From positions 1 through 64,000 of the forward strand of contig JAILAT010000047.1 of NCBI GenBank assembly GCA_024681475.1: 64,000 bases of DNA, in the 5' to 3' direction. Source of the DNA: Bacteroidales bacterium. GTDB taxonomy: Bacteria; Bacteroidota; Bacteroidia; Bacteroidales; P3. The position numbers were made by a program, and so were the translations under genes. The notes below the pieces were generated by a model. It made no database searches, was not told the DNA's origin, and saw only the letters and a list, made by a program, of their open reading frames with translations. Positions 1 to 8,816 of the stretch are shown piece by piece (positions within the stretch are counted from its first letter, which is position 1; each line of letters begins with the position of its first letter).

Positions 1-1
1 C

Positions 2-400
2 AGGCTGGTCCTCACAGGGCTGGAGCAGGGTGACCACACCCTCTGCTTCCGCCGCCACTGCCAGCACGAGTGCGACTACCACGGCCAGATGGACTACTAC
101 AGCAACTGGGGCAACTGCCTGTTCTTCTACGTCGAAGGCGCAGAGGCGGGCATCGCGCAGGCCGACGGCGCAAGTGTGCGCCTGCAGCCCAACCCTGCGC
201 ACAAGGAGGTGAGCATTGTGGCCGACGAGGCACTGATTGCCATCGAGTTGTGCGACATGGCGGGGCGCACAGTGCTGCAAGCATCGCCGACGGAGACCAA
301 CGCCCACACGCTGAACCTGAAGGACATCCCGGGAGGCACCTATATGGTGCGTGTGCAGACCGCCCGCGGCACCACAGTGCGCAAGCTGGTGGTGCAATAG
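2..400 (+). CDS. T9SS type A cargo protein, 3' end only (partial)
   Basis: The reading frame is open from the window edge to the TAG at 398-400, so only the last 132 residues are seen. They contain a Cys- and His-rich stretch (CFRRHCQHECDYHG) followed by a type A T9SS C-terminal sorting domain: LQPNPAHKEVSI near the domain start, the ELCDMAGR motif, GTYMVRV and the terminal KLVVQ. Such domains send proteins through the outer membrane, where they are usually cleaved and attached to the surface. The segment is nearly identical in DNA and protein to the 3' end of the leftward gene at 32148-33548, so the two are recent paralogues. The function of the missing N-terminal part can only be guessed from that paralogue, which is itself uncharacterised. 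Confidence 0.85.
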   Translation, partial: RLVLTGLEQGDHTLCFRRHCQHECDYHGQMDYYSNWGNCLFFYVEGAEAGIAQADGASVRLQPNPAHKEVSIVADEALIAIELCDMAGRTVLQASPTETNAHTLNLKDIPGGTYMVRVQTARGTTVRKLVVQ

Positions 401-407
401 GAGAGTT

Positions 408-434
408 GTCCCGCCGTGTTCTTATCGGCGGGAC
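408..434 (+). terminator. Hairpin after the first cargo gene
   Basis: A perfect 9-bp stem (GTCCCGCCG / CGGCGGGAC) with a 9-nt loop lies 8 nt after the stop codon. No U-run follows, so termination is plausible but not certain. Confidence 0.5.
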
Positions 435-489
435 TGCTCCGACAAGAGATAGTCGATGACAGGAGGCGAAAAGGTAATGAAGAATTATG

Positions 490-497
490 TATATTTG
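490..497 (+). promoter_or_regulatory. Bacteroidetes-type -7 box TATATTTG for A1-B1
   Basis: TATATTTG followed by GC matches the TAnnTTTG -7 element. It lies about 110 nt before A1 at 606. The same box followed by a similar leader precedes A2 at 3480, which suggests that promoter and leader were duplicated together with the gene pair. Confidence 0.6.
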
Positions 498-605
498 CAA
501 TGTGGTTTGACAGGTCAATAATGGATGTGAATACAGTGTAAAAAATTGGATAATATATTATTATGTAGATTTTTCACAGATGTCAAACGATAAATAATAC
601 AAGAA

Positions 606-1997
606 ATGAAAACAAAGAATAACAGACTCGGGGTATTATTGCTTGTAGCGCTATTTATGTTGCTGCATTGCAACACACTCAAGGCGCAGATCAACACTAG
701 TTATGCCAGTTGGATGGCAACAAGCATGTTTGCTTCTGGCGTAGTGTTAAAAGATGGCCTTACAACCAATGTCAACAACAAGTACACTGTCACCTATGCC
801 GTCACCAGTCAGGACAATCATTACATCACGTTGTCATATTTCTCGGCTAACGACAATATCACGAAAACCAAAGCGTTGAAAATCAACGACAGCCTGTATA
901 TCAATGACATTGCCCCTGCCGGTGACACCTCGGCTGTGGTATGCGGCCGGCGGATTAGCAACACTGGCGAAAGAGTGGGATTCATCGGTATGATAACATT
1001 CTGTGCCAACCAGGATGCTGCCCCGGCGCAATGGATGTGGCTGAACACGAGGGATGTGCCTGAGGTTGTGACTCCACTGCATTTGACAGCCTACACTTCC
1101 CCCGACGGCGACACGACGATGATAGCTGCCTTTGGAACAACTGAGGGCATTCAGTATCGTATTGCAGCACAGATAACTCCGGATTTGATTGCCGACTGGA
1201 AATGTGCCTATAACGTGTACAGTGTTCTAGAAGGTAATCGCTTGATGGATGTGGTCTCTTCGGACACCACGGTAGCCTTTGTGGGATACAATATGGAAAC
1301 GGGTGCAACGGTGTTGAACATCAGTAAGAAACGTTATGTGTTGGATGCGCAGACCTTGTCATACAGATACTACTATTTCACCAATCCCAACCTGTTAGAA
1401 ACCACAACGAGGATGGCGGCCACGGACATTGGTGCCAATCGCATTGCTGTGGCGTTGGTTCTGGACCATGCGGAGACGGAGAGATTGGCGGTGCAGACAT
1501 ACAATCTGGCCACCAAGAAACATTTGAGGACACTGAGGTCTGAATTGTATTCAGGCGTTTTTATAGATGTGGCCTATGTTTCGGGTTCAACACGCGCTAC
1601 GTTGCTTTTGAGTAAAATGGATGGTGGCATGGCGGTACGGAATATAGATGTTTTTGCTACAGCAAATTATATTGACAAAGAGTATTCGCTCCCATCAATG
1701 CTGTTTCGAAATATCTGTTCGCGAGCGAACAACTTTTGGGTGTTGGACAACGGAAACAAAGAAGCGTATCAAGACATCACCTCCGCAGGATTGGCAGCCT
1801 ATCAGTGCCTCCACTCGACGGAGGTACCTATCACCCTCTGGCCCACCAAGCCGATGACCTACGAGTTTGAGGAGGAGTGTCTTGTCGCTACCAGTCGACA
1901 TGTCTATTGGATGAAAGAAGAACATAAATGGTTATCAATAATACCTGATATGGAATGCCATTCGGAGTATCGTTCAAGCCCTGAAGATAAGGATTGA
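606..1997 (+). CDS. Secreted hypothetical protein, family A copy 1
   Basis: 463 residues with an N-terminal signal peptide ending near LKAQ (about residue 28). No catalytic motif is recognised. The body is rich in short beta-like segments (VTYAV, ITLSYFS, VAFVGY, YRYYYFTNP), which would suit a beta-propeller-like or repeat fold; this is inference. Unlike its partner it has no T9SS sorting domain, so it is probably periplasmic or held by another protein. It is followed 35 nt later by family B copy 1 and is clearly paralogous to the protein at 3596-5002 (shared N-terminus MKTK, shared LWPTKPMTYEFE and CLVATSR near the C-terminus). Repetition of the A-B order suggests that the two proteins act together. 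Confidence 0.8.
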   Translation: MKTKNNRLGVLLLVALFMLLHCNTLKAQINTSYASWMATSMFASGVVLKDGLTTNVNNKYTVTYAVTSQDNHYITLSYFSANDNITKTKALKINDSLYINDIAPAGDTSAVVCGRRISNTGERVGFIGMITFCANQDAAPAQWMWLNTRDVPEVVTPLHLTAYTSPDGDTTMIAAFGTTEGIQYRIAAQITPDLIADWKCAYNVYSVLEGNRLMDVVSSDTTVAFVGYNMETGATVLNISKKRYVLDAQTLSYRYYYFTNPNLLETTTRMAATDIGANRIAVALVLDHAETERLAVQTYNLATKKHLRTLRSELYSGVFIDVAYVSGSTRATLLLSKMDGGMAVRNIDVFATANYIDKEYSLPSMLFRNICSRANNFWVLDNGNKEAYQDITSAGLAAYQCLHSTEVPITLWPTKPMTYEFEEECLVATSRHVYWMKEEHKWLSIIPDMECHSEYRSSPEDKD

Positions 1998-2032
1998 TGT
2001 ATAGTAACAATGTTTTATAATAAAAGAATATC

Positions 2033-3373
2033 ATGAGAAAAATAGCTATATTGTTTGTATTCTGCATTGTTGTATTGGCAGGGCATTCGCAGAGCGACCC
2101 TCCTGTATTTGCCCCTTACCCCTCCATCGTGGATACATTGAGTTATCCTGATTCGGCTCAAAGGTTTCTCTACCAACCTCGCATTGTGGGGCAAGGTGTT
2201 GAGCATGAGGGTTACACCGCCCCTGATCGAGGAAATCTGATACAACGGTTCATTATTGACGAGCCCACTGAACTATGGGGCATTGCAGGAACTGTGCTTA
2301 ACGATACCGTTCGCAGATGGAAAAACCAGATTCTCTATTATTATTACCCTGAACAAAACTATGATGAAAATCATCTGTTGAATGCCCAATTCTTCTTATA
2401 TGAAGAGAAGAACGGGGTAATCACAGCGGTGGACTCCATCCCCATTGACACCATACGCAACCCCAAGCACGCCTACGATTATATGCCTGGAGTGGATCAG
2501 ATACCTCCGTTTCCTTTATTGGAGGGCACATTCAACAAGCATCAGACCTATTACTATGGCATGAAAACGGAACTGACGGGTCCCGACACCATATACATAG
2601 GTTATGGTGGTTGGCAACCCACCAACCAAGCCATCCGTTTTCCTGCTATGATGTTCATGGCCAGCGCACAATATAATCCACGAATAGTATGGAAAATGGA
2701 CCTATGGAGGGGAGGTCTGGAGGATATTCCCACCGGCGAATACTCGTGGTGGGGAGGCCTCTTCCCGATGATACGGCGTCTTGACATGAGCCGCGACACC
2801 ATCCACCACTCCTGCCCGCCGCCGACAAACCTCAGTGTGCTGGACTACGACGGCGAGGGCAGCGTCACCCTGTCGTGGAACAGCGAGGCGGCACACAGCC
2901 GGTGGCAGCTGCATATTGTCTCCGTCACCGACTCCACCGAGGCGGCCATCGACACCACTGTGTCGGTTCCCTTCGTCACCCTCGAAGGTCTCGCGCCACA
3001 GGTGGAATACAGAGCCTATGTGCGCGCGTTGTGCGAGGACGACGACAGCGTTGTCTACAGCTTTTGGAGCCGAGGCGTGGACGTGAGCTACACCGTGGGC
3101 ATCGGCACGGCCAGCGAAAGTGGCAAGGTGTATATCGCCCCCAACCCCGCCGACGACAGGCTGCAGCTGAGCTCCTACTATGGCATTGAAAGCGTGGAGC
3201 TCTACGACATGCGGGGCCGCTTGATGAAGGAATACCACTACGGCAGGGAACTGGTCAACACGTATGAGAACATGCGCGTGACGATGGACATCAGCCAGCT
3301 GTCACGCGGCACCTATATCGCCGTGGTGCACACCCTCTTTGGCATCGTCACACGCAGGGTGGTGAAACGGTGA
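2033..3373 (+). CDS. T9SS type A cargo protein with Fn3 domain, family B copy 1
   Basis: 446 residues. A signal peptide (MRKIAILFVFCIVVLA) is followed by a unique N-terminal domain with motifs shared by the copies at 5046 and 6500 (YPSIVDT, FLYEEKNGVI, TGPDTIYIGYGGWQ, YSWWGGLFP). From about residue 260 comes a fibronectin type III-like domain (CPPPTNLSVLDYDGEG, VTLSWNSEAAHS). A type A sorting domain with APNPADDRLQLSS, VELYDMRGRL and GTYIAVV closes the protein. It is therefore predicted to be exported by T9SS and displayed on the surface. The 5' half is AT-rich and the Fn3-sorting half is much more GC-rich. It shares a probable transcript with A1. Ligand and role are unknown. Confidence 0.85.
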   Translation: MRKIAILFVFCIVVLAGHSQSDPPVFAPYPSIVDTLSYPDSAQRFLYQPRIVGQGVEHEGYTAPDRGNLIQRFIIDEPTELWGIAGTVLNDTVRRWKNQILYYYYPEQNYDENHLLNAQFFLYEEKNGVITAVDSIPIDTIRNPKHAYDYMPGVDQIPPFPLLEGTFNKHQTYYYGMKTELTGPDTIYIGYGGWQPTNQAIRFPAMMFMASAQYNPRIVWKMDLWRGGLEDIPTGEYSWWGGLFPMIRRLDMSRDTIHHSCPPPTNLSVLDYDGEGSVTLSWNSEAAHSRWQLHIVSVTDSTEAAIDTTVSVPFVTLEGLAPQVEYRAYVRALCEDDDSVVYSFWSRGVDVSYTVGIGTASESGKVYIAPNPADDRLQLSSYYGIESVELYDMRGRLMKEYHYGRELVNTYENMRVTMDISQLSRGTYIAVVHTLFGIVTRRVVKR

Positions 3374-3475
3374 TAGATTTTCAAAGGAGTAAAAAATTAA
3401 AACTATAACATAAATCCTAAGTGGGTGAAAGAGCATTGAATGTATTTTTGTTATGTCGTAGTTTGTATTTAAAAA
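3362..3475 (+). repeat. Downstream flank of B1, repeated after B2
   Basis: The end of B1 and about 100 nt of non-coding DNA after it are almost identical to 6342-6455 after B2, including AT-rich stretches with no evident function. This marks a recent tandem duplication rather than conserved regulation. Confidence 0.85.
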
Positions 3476-3479
3476 TTAC

Positions 3480-3487
3480 TATATTTG
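3480..3487 (+). promoter_or_regulatory. -7 box TATATTTG for A2-B2-B3
   Basis: TATATTTG followed by GC matches TAnnTTTG and sits about 110 nt before A2, as at 490. The leaders of A1 and A2 share blocks such as ATGTCAAAC. Confidence 0.6.
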
Positions 3488-3595
3488 CAATATGCTTTGG
3501 TAGAATGATGATTGATAAGAGTAGGATGTAAAGTGTTGGATATTAATTAATAAAATAATAAACTATAAAATGTCAAACATTAAAAAATGCAAATA

Positions 3596-5002
3596 ATGAA
3601 AACAAAGATCATCAATTTTGGAGTGTTATTATTCGCGGTGCTTTTCCCGATGTTGCATGGCAACACCCTCAAAGCGCAGATTGACCCCAGTTTGGCTATT
3701 CAGTATACAACTGGTTATCTTTCAATGAGCGAGGCGTTGAGTGACGGCATTTCGACAAATGTCGACAACAAATATACCGTCACTTATGCCGTCTCAAATC
3801 TAGGGAAACATTACATAACGTTGTCCTACTATTCAGTTGCATTCGGTGAAATGAAAACCAAAGCCTTGCATATCAACGACAGTCTGTTTGTCCTTGATAT
3901 TGCTCCTGGCGACGACACTTCGGCAGTGGTATGCGGCGAGCGTTTGACAGCAGATGGAAACCGTGTGGGTTTTATCGGTCTGGTAACATTCTATTCAGAT
4001 CAAGACACACCTCCTTTAGAATGGCTGTGGCTGAATACGAGGGATATCATTGAGACCGAATCAGTCACGCATTTGTCAGCCTATAACTCCCCTTATGGCG
4101 ATACGACTATGGTTGCAGCATTAGGCGTTTATCGTTGGCAGACACAATATCGAATTGCGGCGCAGATAGTATACAGACCTGCCTATACGGACTGGAAATG
4201 CGCATATAATGTTTACGACATTCATCCTTACGCGGAATTGTTGGATGTGGTATGTTCCGACTCCACTGTGGCCTTTGTGGGTTATGACCAACGAATGGGC
4301 GCCACTACATTGAACATCAGTACTAAACGTTATATATTGGATGCTCAGACATTGTCGTGTCGTTATTACTATTTCACCAACCCCAATATGGTTGAGGTGA
4401 CTACGCTAATGGCTGCCACCGACATTCAAGAAAACCGTATCGCCATAGCTTTCTATTTGGAAAAGGCAGAGACCCAACCGCTCACCGTTCAAACCTATAA
4501 TCTAGCCACCAAGAGTCATCTCAATACGTTACGGACTCAACTAGAAGAGAATGACGTCTTTGTCGATATCACATACATTGCTGGAGCGCCGCGTGCAGCG
4601 TTGCTTTTGCGAAGATGGCTCAGCGGTGGGTCGGTGCGATTCGTGGATGTTTTTGCCTCTGCCAATTATATGGATATGGAGACTGAACTTAACGCTATGG
4701 CGTTTAACAATATCAGCTCTAGATCAAATCACTTTTATGTGCTGGGTAATGGATATGAGGAAATCTATCAAGATATCACCCCGATGGGTGCTACTGCCGT
4801 CAGTTGTTTCGATGATGTTCTAATTCCTATATCTGTTTGGCCGACTAAGCCGATGACATACGAGTTTGATGATGAATGTCTAGTTGCTACCAGTCGGAAT
4901 GTTTATTGGGTGGATAACAGTTTAAAACCAGTAAAAAAGGAATTACAAATTAATTGTTATTCACCATATCGCAACTCACAGTATTCCGATGAAGTTGAGT
5001 AA
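3596..5002 (+). CDS. Secreted hypothetical protein, family A copy 2
   Basis: 468 residues from the ATG at 3596. An in-frame ATG at 3587 would add MQI, but 3596 aligns with the MKTK start of the paralogue at 606. The signal peptide ends near LKAQ. Sequence similarity to A1 runs along the whole length (NVDNKYTVTYAVS, HYITLSYYS, FVGYDQRMGATTLNIS, RYYYFTNPN, VWPTKPMTYEFD). No sorting domain, lipobox or catalytic signature is visible. It is followed 43 nt later by B2. Its function is unknown; the repeated pairing with family B is the main clue. Confidence 0.8.
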   Translation: MKTKIINFGVLLFAVLFPMLHGNTLKAQIDPSLAIQYTTGYLSMSEALSDGISTNVDNKYTVTYAVSNLGKHYITLSYYSVAFGEMKTKALHINDSLFVLDIAPGDDTSAVVCGERLTADGNRVGFIGLVTFYSDQDTPPLEWLWLNTRDIIETESVTHLSAYNSPYGDTTMVAALGVYRWQTQYRIAAQIVYRPAYTDWKCAYNVYDIHPYAELLDVVCSDSTVAFVGYDQRMGATTLNISTKRYILDAQTLSCRYYYFTNPNMVEVTTLMAATDIQENRIAIAFYLEKAETQPLTVQTYNLATKSHLNTLRTQLEENDVFVDITYIAGAPRAALLLRRWLSGGSVRFVDVFASANYMDMETELNAMAFNNISSRSNHFYVLGNGYEEIYQDITPMGATAVSCFDDVLIPISVWPTKPMTYEFDDECLVATSRNVYWVDNSLKPVKKELQINCYSPYRNSQYSDEVE

Positions 5003-5045
5003 TAATCCTTAATTATTAATTTACAAACAGATAACAAGTAAGGTC

Positions 5046-6353
5046 ATGAAAAAGATAACATTAATTATTTTTCTCTGTATCGTCGCGTTGGCCGTACGGG
5101 CTCAATCGTATACATTTCCCTCCATAGTTGACACGATAGGATATCCCGATTCAGCTCATGTGATGCTTTATCAGCCGCGAAATATTCGTCAGGGGGTAGA
5201 GGATGTCGGTCAGAGCCTTATATTAGGCAACCTATTACAGCGTTATATCATCAATGAACCCACTGAGCTATGGGGCATTTCAGGCACTGTAAACAACGAT
5301 ACTATTTTGCAATGGTATTATCACATACTCAACCCTCCTAAGTTGGAATATGTCTACTTCTTTCTATATGAGGAGAAGAACGGTGTCATCAGGGCTGTCG
5401 ATTCCATCCTGATAGACACCATATATAACCCCAAACATTTGTTTTATTATGTTCCAAACAATGAAACTGATCCGAATTGGGGTTCATGGCCATTGCTGGA
5501 GGCCACCTTTAACAAGCGCCAAACCTATTACTACGGTATGCAGACTGGACTGACGGGACCTGACACCATATACATTGGCTATGGTGGCTGGCAAAACCCC
5601 AATCGTCCCATAAGATTCCCTGCCGATATTTGGAAGGCAGTAGCAAAATACGAGCCTCGTATTTATTGGTTACGTCATAAATGGAACAACGGTTCTTTCG
5701 AGGAAATCAATACTGGAGACTATTCATGGTGGGGTGGCCTCTTCCCCAGGATTCGGCGCCTCAATATGAATCAGGACACCATCCAGCGCACCTGTCCGCC
5801 GCCCACCAACCTCAGCGTGCTGGACTATGACGGCGAGGGCACCGTCACCCTGTCGTGGAACAGCGAGGCGGCGCACAGCCAGTGGCAGCTGCACCTGGTC
5901 AATGTCGACGACTCCACCGCCGCGGCGATGGACACGCTCTGCGCCACGCCCTTCATCATGCTCGGCGGCCTCTCGCCACAGGTGCACTACCGTGCCTATG
6001 TGCGTGCGCTGTGCCAGGAGGATGACAGCCTGATTTACAGCTTCTGGAGCCAGGGCATCGACGTGAACTACTCGGCGGGCATCGCCACGGCCAGCGAGAA
6101 CGGCAAGGTCTACGTGACCCCCAACCCCGCCGACGACAGGATCATGCTGAGCTCCTACTATGGCATTGAGCGTGTGGGGCTTTACGATATGCAGGGCCGC
6201 CTGATGAAGGAATACCGCTACGGCAAGGAGATGACCGACACCTATGAGAACATGAGCGTGACGATGGACGTCAGCCAGCTGTCGAAAGGCACCTACGTCG
6301 CCGTGGTGCACACCCTTTTCGGCATAACCACACGCAAGGTGGTGAAACGGTGA
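5046..6353 (+). CDS. T9SS type A cargo protein with Fn3 domain, family B copy 2
   Basis: 435 residues with signal peptide MKKITLIIFLCIVALAVRA, the family B N-terminal domain (PSIVDTIGYPDSAHVMLYQP, FFLYEEKNGVI, TGPDTIYIGYGGWQ, YSWWGGLFP), one Fn3-like domain starting at CPPPTNLSV, and a type A sorting domain (TPNPADDR, LYDMQGRL, GTYVAVVHT, terminal KVVKR). The N-terminal domain has diverged from B1, while the Fn3-sorting half is nearly identical in B2 and B3 at the DNA level. Predicted surface protein of unknown ligand. Confidence 0.85.
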   Translation: MKKITLIIFLCIVALAVRAQSYTFPSIVDTIGYPDSAHVMLYQPRNIRQGVEDVGQSLILGNLLQRYIINEPTELWGISGTVNNDTILQWYYHILNPPKLEYVYFFLYEEKNGVIRAVDSILIDTIYNPKHLFYYVPNNETDPNWGSWPLLEATFNKRQTYYYGMQTGLTGPDTIYIGYGGWQNPNRPIRFPADIWKAVAKYEPRIYWLRHKWNNGSFEEINTGDYSWWGGLFPRIRRLNMNQDTIQRTCPPPTNLSVLDYDGEGTVTLSWNSEAAHSQWQLHLVNVDDSTAAAMDTLCATPFIMLGGLSPQVHYRAYVRALCQEDDSLIYSFWSQGIDVNYSAGIATASENGKVYVTPNPADDRIMLSSYYGIERVGLYDMQGRLMKEYRYGKEMTDTYENMSVTMDVSQLSKGTYVAVVHTLFGITTRKVVKR

Positions 6354-6455
6354 CGGATTTTCAAAGGAGTAAAAAATTATAACTATAACATAAATCCTAA
6401 GTGGGTGAAAGAGCATTGAATGTATTTTTGTTATGTCGTAGTTTGTATTTAAAAA
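6342..6455 (+). repeat. Second copy of the B1 downstream flank
   Basis: Near-identical to 3362-3475. After the repeat the sequence switches to one resembling the 40 nt upstream of B2 (CTTAATTATTAAT, then GTCATGAAAAAGATAACA). The B2-B3 spacer is thus a hybrid of 'after B1' and 'before B2', as unequal crossing over with loss of an A gene would leave it. Confidence 0.8.
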
Positions 6456-6499
6456 AAATTCTTAATTATTAATCCAACAAATTGAAAGCAAGTTAAGTC

Positions 6500-7816
6500 A
6501 TGAAAAAGATAACATTAGTATTTGTTTTTTGTATCATAGCTTTGGCAAATCGTGCCCAATCGTATACATTTCCCTCCATAGTTGACACGATAGGATATCC
6601 CGATTCGTCACATGTGATGCTTTATCAGCCGCGAATTATTCGCCAAGGTGTCGAGGATTATTTTGGGAAAACACCTGTATTAGGTAATCTTCTGCAGCGT
6701 TTTATTATTGATGAACCTACTGAAATATGGGGTATTTCTGGAACGGCTGCAAACGACACACTTTTACGTTGGTATAACAAGAATAGCCCTAATCTGGCCA
6801 ATCTACCTAGATTGGAACATGTCCACTTCTTCTTGTATGAGGAGAAAAACGGGGTCATCAGGGCTGTTGACTCCATCTTGATAGACACCATCTACAACCC
6901 CAAACATGAGTTCTATTATATTCCCAGCGATCAACTAGGACAAGGCGTTTATCCACTGTTGGAGGCTACTTTCAACAAACATCGGACCTATTATTATGGC
7001 ATGCAAACAGAATTGACGGGTCCCGATACTATATACATAGGTTATGGTGGCTGGCAAAATCCTAATAGGGCTTTCCGATTTCCAGCTAGTGTACATTTAA
7101 CTGTCGCAAAGTACGAACCGCGTATCTACTGGATTTCACATAAATGGACCAACGGCGCTTTTGAGGAATTCAATACTGGTGATTACTCATGGTGGGGAGG
7201 TCTCTTCCCCCGCATTCGGCGCCTCAATATGAATCAGGATACCATCCAGCGCACCTGTCCGCCGCCCACCAACCTCAGCGTGCTGGACTACGACGGCGAG
7301 GGCACCGTCACCCTGTCGTGGAACAGCGAGGCGGCGCACAGCCAGTGGCAGCTGCGCCTGGTCAACGCCGACGACTCCACCGCCGCGGCGACGGACACGC
7401 TCTGCAACACACCTTTCATCATGCTCGGCGGCCTCTCGCCGCAGGTGCACAACCGTGCCTACGTGCGTGCGCTGTGCCAGGAGGATGACAGCCTGATTTA
7501 CAGCTTCTGGAGCCAGGGCATCGACGTGAACTACACGGCGGGCATCGCCACGGCCGAGGGCAACGGCAAGGTCTACGTGACCCCCAACCCCGCCGACGAC
7601 AGGATCACGCTGAGCTCCTACTATGGCATTGAGCGTGTGGGGCTTTACGACATGCAGGGTCGCCTGGTGAAGGAATACCGCTACGGCAAGGAGATGACCG
7701 ACACCTACGAGAACATGAGCGTGACAATGGACGTCAGCCAGCTGACGAGAGGCACCTACGTCGCCGTGGTGCACACCCTCTTCGGTATCGTCACACGCAG
7801 GGTGGTGAAACAGTAG
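6500..7816 (+). CDS. T9SS type A cargo protein with Fn3 domain, family B copy 3
   Basis: 438 residues with the same order as B1 and B2: signal peptide (MKKITLVFVFCIIALANRA), family B N-terminal domain, Fn3-like domain (VTLSWNSEAAHSQWQL), type A sorting domain ending RVVKQ. It has no A gene in front. Its N-terminus is closest to B2 over the first 35 residues and then diverges, with an insertion (NKNSPNLANLPRLEH) relative to B2. A strong terminator follows at 7907. Probably the last gene of the A2-B2-B3 transcript. Confidence 0.85.
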   Translation: MKKITLVFVFCIIALANRAQSYTFPSIVDTIGYPDSSHVMLYQPRIIRQGVEDYFGKTPVLGNLLQRFIIDEPTEIWGISGTAANDTLLRWYNKNSPNLANLPRLEHVHFFLYEEKNGVIRAVDSILIDTIYNPKHEFYYIPSDQLGQGVYPLLEATFNKHRTYYYGMQTELTGPDTIYIGYGGWQNPNRAFRFPASVHLTVAKYEPRIYWISHKWTNGAFEEFNTGDYSWWGGLFPRIRRLNMNQDTIQRTCPPPTNLSVLDYDGEGTVTLSWNSEAAHSQWQLRLVNADDSTAAATDTLCNTPFIMLGGLSPQVHNRAYVRALCQEDDSLIYSFWSQGIDVNYTAGIATAEGNGKVYVTPNPADDRITLSSYYGIERVGLYDMQGRLVKEYRYGKEMTDTYENMSVTMDVSQLTRGTYVAVVHTLFGIVTRRVVKQ

Positions 7817-7906
7817 GGGTTTTGTTTCGCCGTGATGGCTTGGAATACCTTGGCATTATCACGCGCTAATCCCTGAGCTGAGCAGCCTAAATCTGCTACT
7901 ATATTC

Positions 7907-7938
7907 AGGAAAGAGCCTTTGTGAAAAGGCTCTTTCCT
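7907..7938 (+). terminator. Strong terminator closing the cargo cluster
   Basis: A perfect 14-bp stem (AGGAAAGAGCCTTT pairs with AAAGGCTCTTTCCT) with a 4-nt loop GTGA is followed by TATTTTG. It is the best intrinsic terminator in this part of the window. Confidence 0.85.
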
Positions 7939-7966
7939 TATTTTGCCGTCGTGTTCGAATCGGCGG

Positions 7967-8023
7967 GCGGAAGAGTCTGTCTGTCAATATTCTGACGCCC
8001 TTTCGGGGCTTGTTGCGTGCGGT
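7967..8023 (+). repeat. Left direct repeat flanking the hairpin array
   Basis: 57 bp starting GCGGAAGA and containing the hairpin GCCCTTTCGGGGC. It is about 85% identical to 8882-8938. The two copies bracket the array at 8104-8764. Between them and the array lies other low-complexity sequence, including the small hairpin GTCCCGTTACGGGAC near 8083. Confidence 0.75.
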
Positions 8024-8103
8024 GTGCCTTGTGCAGGGGGTGCGCATGGCTTGCCCCCTGTCTATGTGCTGTCGTCCCGTTACGGGACTTTTCAATCTTG
8101 TGG

Positions 8104-8764
8104 CGTGTTTTCGACACGCTTCTTGCTTGTCACGTTGTACCCCACACTGCGCCTTTGGCTTAGTATGGGGTTATTGAGAACGCGTGTCGCCGACACGCAT
8201 CTTGCTTGCCATGTAGTACCCCTCACTGCGCCTTTGCCTTAGTGTGGGGTTATTGAGAACGCGTGTCTTCGACACGCTTCTTGCTTGTCACGCTGTACCC
8301 CCACACTGCGCCTTTGGCTTAGTGCGGGGTTATTGAGAGCGCGTGTCTTCGACACGCATGCTGCTTGCCATGTAGCACCCCCACACTGCGCCTTTGCCTT
8401 AGTGTGGGGTTATTGAGAGCGCGTGTCTTCGACACGCTTCTTGCTTGTCACGTTGTACCCCCACACTGCGCCTTTGGCTTAGTATGGGGTTATTGAGAAC
8501 GCGTGTCTTCGACACGCATGCTGCTAGTCATGTAGTACCCCACACTGCGCCTTTGGCTTAGTGTGGGGTTATTGAGAACGCGTGTCGCCGACACGCATCT
8601 TGCTTGCCATGTAGCACCCCCACACTGCGCCTTTGCCTTAGTGTGGGGTTATTGAGAACGCGTGTCTTCGACACGCATGCTGCTTGTCATGTAGTACCCC
8701 CACACTGCGCCTTTGGCTTAGTGCGGGGTTTTTGAGAACGCGTGTCTTCGACACGCTTCTTGCT
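8104..8764 (+). repeat. Tandem array of about 80-bp double-hairpin repeats
   Basis: Eight consecutive units of 77-80 bp with no spacers. Each unit holds two inverted repeats: GCGTGTC-TTC-GACACGC (loop TTC or GCC; nine copies, starting near 8104, 8181, 8260, 8340, 8420, 8500, 8579, 8659 and 8739), and CCCCACACT...AGTGTGGGG around the loop GCGCCTTTGGCTT (eight copies). Two unit variants alternate in the first five units: TTGTCACG...TTTGGCTT and TGCCATGTAG...TTTGCCTT, so a dimer of about 160 bp may have been amplified. No credible ORF crosses the array. It lies between the end of B3 and the end of kbl. Confidence 0.9.
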
Positions 8765-8816
8765 GATGCTGTGGATTGTGGGTGTCTCAAAAGGCCGAAG
8801 GTCTGTAGGAAAATAG

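Noticed and set aside
7943..8242. 99-residue frame over the start of the hairpin array
   Set aside because: Low-complexity translation of repeats; no start signal or family resemblance.
8104..8764. CRISPR array
   Set aside because: Units are contiguous with no variable spacers, the repeats are about 80 bp, and no cas genes are near.
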